A stretch of DNA of 64,000 nucleotides, taken from Bacillus timonensis (GTDB lineage Bacteria; Bacillota; Bacilli; Bacillales; Bacillaceae_L). The stretch is from the NCBI GenBank assembly GCA_020171895.1, contig JAIVAN010000004.1:434001-498000 (forward strand), read 5' to 3'. Numbering within the stretch: position 1 is the first letter of the stretch; every line of letters starts with the position of its first letter. Under the pieces are notes generated by a model that was given only the letters and a program-made list of their open reading frames with translations, was not told the DNA's origin and searched no databases. Both the position numbers and the translations under genes were made by a program. Positions 26,246-33,877 of the stretch are shown here, one piece after another.

Positions 26246-27094
26246 ATGATTTATAAAAAAGATGCTAATTTCCCATATCCATTACTAACCAATACATCTA
26301 AAAGTTATGAAAGTAGTAATTTTATTCTAGATGTCAACTTAGAGGAAAATTCATTAAACTATCGTTTTGAAATCAATTATGAAATAGATTCTGAGTTTAT
26401 TAACAATTTATTAAAAAATGATGAGGCACAACTTATCTTGATTATACAATCAAAGGATAATAAATTTTTCACTATCCAACCAAATCAAAGGTTCATAGAA
26501 ATACCTAAATCACGTATGTCTTTAACTAATCGCACAATTATTCAGTTACATCTTCAATCAAAAGTACAAATTCGTTTCAAAGACAACGACGATTTGAGTT
26601 CATTTTACAAGAATTTTAAGTCAGATATCGTTGTGGCAAAGAACTCATTACTTGGTTTTTCAAATGTTGTAACGTTTGATGGAAGCAGTACAAAGCCATT
26701 GGAACTTTTTGAGAAAAAGGTGGATCCAACACTTAATTCTGATATAAAAATTGAGCTTGGCACCGAAACCATTGTCATTCATTACAAAAATGAACAACTA
26801 CAATTTAATGATCTGCCCAAAAGTAATACGTTGAATAACCCTTATATTTATTCAGGGCTGCAAAAGGCATTATATAGATTTATCGTTAACAACGGTGAAG
26901 ATGGTGAAGTAGATCTAGAACAACTAGATGCTCCATCAGATAACCTTGATTTAAAACTATACACACTAATGAAGAAAAAAATGGTTAATGAACTGAGTGT
27001 TGAAAATATGGATGAAGTCATTTATTCCATTTCAGATAGAATTCTTGAGAGATATACTTCTGCCGTAAAGGAGTTAAGTTTAAATGGAAATTAG
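26246..27094 (+). CDS. Unknown protein, second gene of the GHKL operon
   Basis: A 282-residue protein with no recognised family. The first 180 residues alternate short strands and loops (NFILDVNLEENSLNYRFEIN, then LILIIQSKDNKFFTIQP), suggesting a beta-sandwich or WYL-like fold. The last 90 are helical and acidic (NGEDGEVDLEQLDAPSDNLD). No catalytic motif is evident. It starts one base after the GHKL stop and overlaps the third gene by 11 bases, so the three products are probably made in fixed proportion and act together. Confidence 0.7.
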   Translation: MIYKKDANFPYPLLTNTSKSYESSNFILDVNLEENSLNYRFEINYEIDSEFINNLLKNDEAQLILIIQSKDNKFFTIQPNQRFIEIPKSRMSLTNRTIIQLHLQSKVQIRFKDNDDLSSFYKNFKSDIVVAKNSLLGFSNVVTFDGSSTKPLELFEKKVDPTLNSDIKIELGTETIVIHYKNEQLQFNDLPKSNTLNNPYIYSGLQKALYRFIVNNGEDGEVDLEQLDAPSDNLDLKLYTLMKKKMVNELSVENMDEVIYSISDRILERYTSAVKELSLNGN

Positions 27095-27845
27095 ACTTTT
27101 GAAGAAAGGCTATAAAAATAATGACCAGTTTTATAAGGATTTCTTAGACGACCAAATAAAAAATAATGAAGATTATTTCTCTGTTGAAGTAGCATTCATA
27201 GACTCAGATCCAGACTTTCCTGTTTATATTGCGCACGGAAGTGAGAGTGAAAAAACAGAAATGTTTCTTCAAGCATTCGAAGTGATTTCAGATTCTTATT
27301 TACACACTCCTAGAGAAGTTCACTTTGATGAAGTTTTTTGGCATTCGTTACTGGCAGTCTATAAAAGAGACTTCTTATTGGAACAGTATCCACAAATAAA
27401 AGAGGGGATTAATAATTTCAATAATGTAGTAATAAAAGATTTTGATTGGGAGAATTATATTTATAAATGTATTATTGGAGCTCAGTATATTAATGATAAT
27501 GTGATAGAGCCAAATAAACGATCTAGGTATTATAAACTTATCGCTGAAAATCTCGATGTATATAACTATATTATTAAGTATGAGATTTTTAGGAATGATA
27601 AATTTCTCTTAAATATACTAGACATCATTGATGAATTAAATCTTTCTAAAGTGATGAAGGCCAAAATAACCGGTAGAGATGATTTAGGAAAAGACGAAAG
27701 AGTAGGAAGACGAGTAATATTTGAATTTAACAAAAGCTATCCAATTGTTATGTCTCCTATGCTTGAGAAAGATGATTTGAAAGAGTATTTTTTGAAGTAT
27801 TTGAGTTATTATTATAAAGGTACTGAGCAACTTACATTAATCTAA
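27084..27845 (+). CDS. Unknown protein, third gene of the GHKL operon
   Basis: A 253-residue, mainly helical protein, rich in Asp, Lys, Asn and aromatic residues. The segment EVHFDEVFWHSLLAVYKRDF gives a faint resemblance to DUF6339 proteins (recalled pattern, not searched). No membrane segment or signal. The ATG has AAGGAG upstream and lies inside the end of the second gene (11-base overlap). A strong terminator 70 bases downstream closes the operon. A role as effector or structural partner of the GHKL ATPase is inferred from operon order only. Confidence 0.7.
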   Translation: MEIRLLKKGYKNNDQFYKDFLDDQIKNNEDYFSVEVAFIDSDPDFPVYIAHGSESEKTEMFLQAFEVISDSYLHTPREVHFDEVFWHSLLAVYKRDFLLEQYPQIKEGINNFNNVVIKDFDWENYIYKCIIGAQYINDNVIEPNKRSRYYKLIAENLDVYNYIIKYEIFRNDKFLLNILDIIDELNLSKVMKAKITGRDDLGKDERVGRRVIFEFNKSYPIVMSPMLEKDDLKEYFLKYLSYYYKGTEQLTLI

Positions 27846-27915
27846 TGCAGACAATTCATAAAAATACTTCTTGTGTTTTTATTTCCAACTTCCTATTAAC
27901 AATGTTTACAAAGAT

Positions 27916-27957
27916 ACTCCCAATGTTGTTTATTCAATCAACGTTGGGAGTTTTTTA
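27916..27957 (+). terminator. Terminator of the GHKL operon
   Basis: ACTCCCAATGTTG (27916-27928) with CAACGTTGGGAGT (27939-27951), then TTTTT. The rest of the gap (27958-28249) is AT-rich, with only a TATAAT at 28212-28217 that may serve the next gene. Confidence 0.85.
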
Positions 27958-28249
27958 GATATGGGGAATCAAACCATGTGGAGTTTAGGCATACGAGGAG
28001 AGCAGAGGACAATTTGTATGTAATAAGTTTTAAATGCCTTTTTAAGTATACTTTTCGAAAGTTTTTTTATTGAATACAAATTGTTTTGCTAAACGAAGCA
28101 ACCTCGAGGTGCGTCTCTGTTTATCAACTAAAAGAATGATAATTTATTACATAAATAGACACTATAGTTGTAATATTACCCAGAATAAAAGAAAAATATT
28201 GGATATTATTGTATAATAATAGAAAAACATGATATTTGGAGATGTTTGA

Positions 28250-30172
28250 ATGGCGATTACTGTACCGGAAACAATTCGTTCTTCAGCAACTGCAGGAGAG
28301 CGTTTATTTTTTCGAACGCTTAAAATGTACTTACCTGATGATTATATTGTATATTTTGAACCTGAAATTCAAGGTAGAAGGCCAGATTTTGTCATTATTG
28401 GACCAGATCTAGGTCTTTTAGTGCTAGAAGTAAAAGATTACACGAGGAATACTCTTTTTCAAATTAATCATGATGAATGGCATATAGTAACTAGTAACGG
28501 TGAACAGGTTGTAGTGAAAAGCCCAATGAAACAAGCCAGGGAAAATATGTTCCATGTTGTGGATGTTCTTAAAAAGGATAAAAATCTAATCCAATTAGAT
28601 GGAAAATATCAATTTCAACTGAAATTTCCTTATGGACATGGTGTTGTTTTTACTAGATTGAAATCTTCTGATATGGTGAAAGATTCTCTTTATAGAGTAA
28701 TTGAACCGACTCTCTCTTTTACTAGAGATGAGATTGATCCTGACAACCAGGTGTTTTCCGAAGAAATCTTGATGGAAAAGATATTAAATATGTTTATTGT
28801 TCCGTTTCGATTAAGAGAACCACTTACGCAAGAAGAAATTAATTGTATACGATACCACTTGTTTCCGGAGGTTCGAATTAGTGCGGAGTTTAAGGCGCCT
28901 GTTCCATATCATGATCAGTTATTGCTCTCCCTTCACGATATAAAAACAATGGATTTACATCAAGAAAATTTAGCAAAACAGTTGGGGGATAAGAACCGAT
29001 TAATCAGGGGTGTAGCTGGAAGTGGGAAAACGCTTATACTTGTAAGTCGTGCAAAGATGCTTTTAAAAGAAAATCCAGATTGGAAGATTCTTATTTTATG
29101 TTATAACATCTCTCTTGCGAATTTCATTCAACAAATGATTATTTATATGTTAAATGAACCTGAGGATCTATTTGATTTTGATTTTACAAAATCTGAAAAA
29201 ACGACAAAGAAAAATACAGAAAATATTAAGGTTAGAAACTTTCACTCTTGGTTGAAAAATGATTTAGGCATTTCTGAGAAGCAAATTCCTATTACATTAG
29301 AAAAGTTAAAGAACAAGGAAGCAATCTTTCCAACCTATGATGCAATTTTAATTGATGAAGGGCAGGATTTCGATCCAGAATGGCTTTCATTAGCAAGTAG
29401 TTTAATCAATGAAAAAACACAATCTCTTTTACTGGTAGAGGATCGTGCTCAAAGTATATACAAAAGAAGGACATCATACTTACAGGATACTGGTTTAAGC
29501 TTTCAAGGTCGTTCTAAAGTACTTTCAATAAATTATAGAAACACTGCACAAATTGTTAAATTTGCTTGGGATTTCTATCGTGTACACTCAAAGTTGAAAA
29601 ATAAAGTAGTGAACCGTGAAATAGAAGGGGAGATTATTGCCCCACAAAGTACGAAACGAAAGGGTCCAGATGTAGGAATAATAAAGACGAAAAATTTCTT
29701 TGAAGAAATGAGAATTATCGCAAGACAGATAAGTAGACTTATTTCAGAAAAAAAAGTGCCGCCTCATGAAATATTAATTTTATATAGGGTTAAAAGAACA
29801 CATAAGACTCCTGTGGTAGATATCATTCAAAGAGCTTTAGAAAAAGAGAGCATTGACTATTATTGGATTACGGAAAATGATAATTCAAAGCGAAGTTTTG
29901 AAAAAGAAGATGGAAGAATTAAAATCAGCACTATTGATAGTAGTAAAGGTCTTGATTACCAAGCTGTCTTCATTGTTAATGTGGACTCAATGCCATTTCC
30001 TCTTGAGGAGGATGAAGAAAGGGAAGTATCTTTACTTTATATTGGCATGACGAGAGCGAAACAATACTTATGTTTATCTTATTCTGGAGAATCAAAATTC
30101 ACGTTATACTTTGATGGAGTCTTGCAGGAAAGAGCTGTAGAAAATAGTAATGTAAGAAAGATTAAATATTAA
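28250..30172 (+). CDS. NERD nuclease domain fused to UvrD-like helicase
   Basis: A 640-residue fusion. Residues 10-120 form a NERD (PD-(D/E)XK-type) nuclease, with RRPDFVIIGPDLGLLVLEVK giving Asp46, Glu60 and Lys62. From about 225 on comes a superfamily I helicase: Walker A RGVAGSGKT (about 253-261), Walker B ILIDEGQDFDPEW (about 367-378; DEGQ instead of the common DEAQ), motif V-like STIDSSKGLDYQAVF and motif VI LLYIGMTRAKQ. Such nuclease-helicases occur as stand-alone defence or repair genes. The start ATG follows TGGAGATGTTTGA. It sits between the GHKL operon and the McrBC-like pair. Confidence 0.85.
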   Translation: MAITVPETIRSSATAGERLFFRTLKMYLPDDYIVYFEPEIQGRRPDFVIIGPDLGLLVLEVKDYTRNTLFQINHDEWHIVTSNGEQVVVKSPMKQARENMFHVVDVLKKDKNLIQLDGKYQFQLKFPYGHGVVFTRLKSSDMVKDSLYRVIEPTLSFTRDEIDPDNQVFSEEILMEKILNMFIVPFRLREPLTQEEINCIRYHLFPEVRISAEFKAPVPYHDQLLLSLHDIKTMDLHQENLAKQLGDKNRLIRGVAGSGKTLILVSRAKMLLKENPDWKILILCYNISLANFIQQMIIYMLNEPEDLFDFDFTKSEKTTKKNTENIKVRNFHSWLKNDLGISEKQIPITLEKLKNKEAIFPTYDAILIDEGQDFDPEWLSLASSLINEKTQSLLLVEDRAQSIYKRRTSYLQDTGLSFQGRSKVLSINYRNTAQIVKFAWDFYRVHSKLKNKVVNREIEGEIIAPQSTKRKGPDVGIIKTKNFFEEMRIIARQISRLISEKKVPPHEILILYRVKRTHKTPVVDIIQRALEKESIDYYWITENDNSKRSFEKEDGRIKISTIDSSKGLDYQAVFIVNVDSMPFPLEEDEEREVSLLYIGMTRAKQYLCLSYSGESKFTLYFDGVLQERAVENSNVRKIKY

Positions 30173-30237
30173 AGGGACAAATCTAGTCTCGATCTATCAA
30201 GCAATTTCAACTCAACTTCAGTTCTTTTATCTATGTA

Positions 30238-30268
30238 TAAAAAAAAGCCCCGTTACTTAACGGGGTTT
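30238..30268 (-). terminator. Intrinsic terminator of the leftward gene
   Basis: On the minus strand AAACCCCGTT pairs with AACGGGGCTT, followed by a run of T (A-run at 30238-30246 on plus). It ends the gene at 30275. Confidence 0.8.
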
Positions 30269-30274
30269 ATGTAA

Positions 30275-30664
30275 TTAATTTTTCACCTTTTGTTTCTTTT
30301 TTAATATCCCCTTCTTCTCCAAATTAACTACTGCTCCAACATTTTTATATCGATTATATGCAATTAAGCGATTCAAATCTTTAATTGTTAATTTTGAGGG
30401 ATCTGCTGAAAGTTCATAGTCATTGATCTTTTCAATTATGGAAAAGGCATATTCTTTTTGTTTTTCTGTTAAAAAATAATTCTCCTCATCTTCTGACTTA
30501 TTCGTTTGTGATTGAATCATTTCTTTCTGCTGTTCTTCTAGCTTTTTAATACGATTCAATAATTCTCCATTTTCTTTATCCTGATACGAATCTGTTTCCT
30601 CTGCAACCTTATGCGGTATCTTAGTTTCATTTTTTACTAATAACCCAAGAATTTTCTTTAACAT
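30275..30664 (-). CDS. Hypothetical coiled-coil protein
   Basis: A 129-residue charged protein, with a short hydrophobic N-terminus (MLKKILGLLV), a predicted coiled coil (NRIKKLEEQQKEMIQS) and a basic C-terminus (LEKKGILKKKQKVKN). The region DPSKLTIKDLNRLIAYNRYK may form a small helical domain. No family recognised. It is the only leftward gene in the island and has its own terminator. It may act as an accessory or regulator of a neighbour, but nothing proves this. Confidence 0.6.
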   Translation of the reverse strand: MLKKILGLLVKNETKIPHKVAEETDSYQDKENGELLNRIKKLEEQQKEMIQSQTNKSEDEENYFLTEKQKEYAFSIIEKINDYELSADPSKLTIKDLNRLIAYNRYKNVGAVVNLEKKGILKKKQKVKN

Positions 30665-31357
30665 CCAATATGCTCTCCTTTACTATTATTTGTAAAATGA
30701 ATTCTCTTAATTATATTAATAGAATAATAATTGGTAAAAGACAACACTTATGTATATATTTTTTAATTATTAAACTATGAATTATGTATTAAATGGATGA
30801 TGTTTTAGAAAAAGTAGAATAAAACTAACAAAAATGTAAAGAGGTATTATTTACAGACGAAGTTAGAGTCCAATCATTTATATTAGATTGATACGTTATC
30901 TGGAGTTTATAATTAAAATAGCTTTAGACTTAAACTTATGATTTAGACTGAAAGTACAAAGCACATTCCTATAGATTGTTGAGTTTTTTAATTGATCTTC
31001 GATCCCGACCACCGGTATCGTACTAATTAGTAGAGAATCTTTTTGAAAAAAATACTCTACTAATTTCTCTTATTCCTCAAAATATAGCTTTTTATTTATA
31101 ATGCATATCCTTCATATTATCTCATGCTTTTAGCAGGATGTTTTTTATTTTGATATTCTGCTTATTTTCCTACAATCATGGGCTTGTTGGCAATGTTAAT
31201 CAATTCATTAAATTCCCCTTCCTCAAAACCAAACGGAATCATAAACTACTTATTCACATATTTGTTTTAATTTTAGATGAAGCTCTATTAATACACCTCC
31301 GTTTATTAGTAATTTATGGTAAAATTAAATTATACTTTTTTGTATGGCGGTGATCAC
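30665..31357. other. Long AT-rich intergenic region with inverted repeat
   Basis: About 690 bp without a convincing gene. AATTAGTAGAG (31025-31035) and CTCTACTAATT (31055-31065) form a perfect 11-bp inverted repeat that could be a terminator or operator. The remaining sequence has several stop codons in all frames and no ribosome-binding site that fits a longer gene. It contains the divergent promoters of the coiled-coil gene and the McrB-like gene. Confidence 0.4.
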
Positions 31358-33877
31358 TTGATAGTTTTATTAAAAGAGTTAGCTAAAAGAAATACATTAA
31401 TTAATACTCTATCTACTAATAAACCAAACAATATTGTTAAAGTAGACAATAAGGGTATTTTCGTAGAGACAGAATCCTCTAAAGAGAAGTACTTGCAAGG
31501 GGAAAAACCTCAACCTTCCGATTTCATATCAAATGAATTTTTATTGCTAGGATGGAATGAGTTTACGAGTTCAAGGACCGCTACGTCAAATGACTTTGAA
31601 AAAGCTAGGGGAAGAACATCCTTTTTAATGGGATTTTTCAATGAATTACCTTTCGTTGAAAAAACGACAAAAGATAATAAAACTGCAATAAAACTCAAAG
31701 ATTTTACAACAGACCAACTACCTGAATCTAGTTTGAATCAAGTCCTAGTATTTTTGGATGAGATTAATTCTAAGGATATTAATCCGCAAAGGATAGCAAG
31801 CATCTATAAGGAAGATAGACTGAAACGATTAAAATCTCGAGCAAGGCAAGGGCTGAAAATACTAGGAATTTTGAATGAGGACTACCAAAAAAATAATGGT
31901 ACTTTAGAAGAATTTAACAGGGTAAGTGACAAGTTAATTTTTTTAAAGAATCAATTACTAAAGAGTCAGTATTTTAATATTATACTAGATACCTTAAAGC
32001 TAATTCCTACATTTAGTAAACAGGATAAGCTAAATTGCTTAATGGATATTGGAATGTTGCTAGTCCGCAACTCACGTGGAGAAAACTTAATGGTAGAATC
32101 TGTAGCAGAATACCGTACACGTAATATTCTTCAATGGCTTGAACAAGTTGGACTGATTGACGAGGAGTGGAACGTAATAGTGGAAACGAAATTAAGAACC
32201 AGTTTATTAAAAGTAATGAATAATTATTTATCTGCGAAGAATAGTCAGTTTGCAAAGCATGAACTGGGAGACTTAGTTCGTAAAGTAATACCTAAAATAA
32301 TAGAGACGTACTACTTTATTGACCGTGATAGATATATCGTTAAGGGTTCGGTTGGTCAGGGTAATTGGGCATCAGTACCTTGGATTGCAGTTATGAACAA
32401 TAAAATAACAAACTCAACACAGCGAGGGTATTACATTGTTTATTTATTTAGTGAAGATATGAAATCTCTTTATTTAACGATAGCTCAAGGGGTTACAGAA
32501 ACCTCTAAAGAAGAGATGGAGAATATAAATAAGACCTTACGAGATTCTATACATATGAGTAGTCGAGTTGTTAAGGGGAACGACCTTCAACTTGGAATAA
32601 GCCAGAAAGCAAAAGAATATGAGCTCTCAACAGCTGCATATATCTCTTATTCCATAGATAATATACCTTCAGAAGAACAATTAGGTAAGGACCTAGAGGA
32701 AATGGTGATGTACTATGAGGAATTCATTAATTTATATGAAGAAAAGCCACAACTTGTAATGGATGAAGAGATACCATATTACTTCATGAAAGATATCATT
32801 AATCACATCACCACCTACATTTCCAGCAAAGGCTTCCACTATGAAAAAGAAGAAATCATCAACCTCTTTCTATCACTGAAGACAAAACCATTCGTCATCA
32901 TCTCTGGCATTTCAGGTACAGGAAAAACGAAAATTGTTCAGTGGTTTGCTGAGAGCATTGGTGCAACAGAAGATAACGGACAGTTTTCGTTAATTCCTGT
33001 GAGACCGGATTGGAATGATGGTTCTGATCTATTAGGCTATCGTGATATTAAAGGGGAATTTATCGAAGGTCCTTTAACGAAGGTGTTAAGGAAAGCGAAA
33101 GAGAATCCAAATCTACCCTACTTTGTATTACTAGATGAGATGAATCTTGCTCGAGTTGAGTATTACTTTAGCGATATATTAAGTGTCATGGAAAGTCGTC
33201 GTTGGGTGGACGGTAAGATTATGACATCTAAACTTCTTTCAGAAGAAGTGGCTGATGAGCCGTTAACTTTACCTACTAATGTTTTTGTAATTGGTACAGT
33301 AAACATGGATGAAACGACACATCCTTTTAGTAAGAAAGTGTTAGATCGAGCGAATACGATTGAATTCAATGAAGTTAATTTAAGCAACCTTTCATTTTTA
33401 CAAGATATAGAAGATGTAGAAACAATCAATCTTCCAACAGAACAGCTTGCGGGAGGTTATCTTCATTTAAAGGACGTTTATAAAGAGTATCCTGCTGTTA
33501 TTGAGAAGGCTACAGAGGAATTAGTTAAAGTGAATACTTTTTTAAAGCCAATAGGTGCTCATATCGGCTATCGTGTTAGAGATGAGGTTTGTTTCTATCT
33601 TGCATACAATGAAAAAGGGAATTTATTTTCGTTTAATGAGGCATTAGACAGATGTATTCTACAAAAGATTCTTCCACGTATTTCTGGTAGTGATTCTCGT
33701 GTTCATGATACATTGAAGGGCTTGTACACATTCTGCACAAACAGAACCTATAGTGAAGATGGAGCAACCTTGGACGATTTTATAACTGCTAAATATCCAA
33801 AAACTGCAAAGAAAATTGTTGAGATGTTACGGAGGTTAAATTACGATGGCTTTACATCCTTCTGGATCGGTTCCTAA
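31358..33877 (+). CDS. McrB-like AAA+ GTPase/ATPase with MrcB N-terminal domain
   Basis: An 839-residue protein. The N-terminal half contains an MrcB_N (DUF3578)-like domain (around RGYYIVYLFSEDMKSLYLTI). The C-terminal half is a McrB-type AAA+ motor: Walker A GISGTGKTK (near residue 517), the DWNDGSDLLGYRD loop, Walker B FVLLDEMNLARVEYYFSDIL (near 592) and the sensor region IGTVNMDETTHPFSKKVLDR. McrB motors drive a nuclease to cut modified or foreign DNA. TTG 31358, with GGCGGTGAT upstream, is my preferred start; an ATG 14 codons earlier is possible. It overlaps the next gene by 32 bases. Confidence 0.85.
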   Translation: MIVLLKELAKRNTLINTLSTNKPNNIVKVDNKGIFVETESSKEKYLQGEKPQPSDFISNEFLLLGWNEFTSSRTATSNDFEKARGRTSFLMGFFNELPFVEKTTKDNKTAIKLKDFTTDQLPESSLNQVLVFLDEINSKDINPQRIASIYKEDRLKRLKSRARQGLKILGILNEDYQKNNGTLEEFNRVSDKLIFLKNQLLKSQYFNIILDTLKLIPTFSKQDKLNCLMDIGMLLVRNSRGENLMVESVAEYRTRNILQWLEQVGLIDEEWNVIVETKLRTSLLKVMNNYLSAKNSQFAKHELGDLVRKVIPKIIETYYFIDRDRYIVKGSVGQGNWASVPWIAVMNNKITNSTQRGYYIVYLFSEDMKSLYLTIAQGVTETSKEEMENINKTLRDSIHMSSRVVKGNDLQLGISQKAKEYELSTAAYISYSIDNIPSEEQLGKDLEEMVMYYEEFINLYEEKPQLVMDEEIPYYFMKDIINHITTYISSKGFHYEKEEIINLFLSLKTKPFVIISGISGTGKTKIVQWFAESIGATEDNGQFSLIPVRPDWNDGSDLLGYRDIKGEFIEGPLTKVLRKAKENPNLPYFVLLDEMNLARVEYYFSDILSVMESRRWVDGKIMTSKLLSEEVADEPLTLPTNVFVIGTVNMDETTHPFSKKVLDRANTIEFNEVNLSNLSFLQDIEDVETINLPTEQLAGGYLHLKDVYKEYPAVIEKATEELVKVNTFLKPIGAHIGYRVRDEVCFYLAYNEKGNLFSFNEALDRCILQKILPRISGSDSRVHDTLKGLYTFCTNRTYSEDGATLDDFITAKYPKTAKKIVEMLRRLNYDGFTSFWIGS

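Noticed and set aside
24340-27845. MZA defence system
   Set aside because: Only the GHKL (MutL-like) component could correspond; no Z1-domain or AIPR gene is present in the operon.
31138-31353. 71-codon open frame before the McrB-like gene
   Set aside because: No ribosome-binding site, very hydrophobic AT-rich composition as expected by chance, and it overlaps the probable promoter region and the McrB start.
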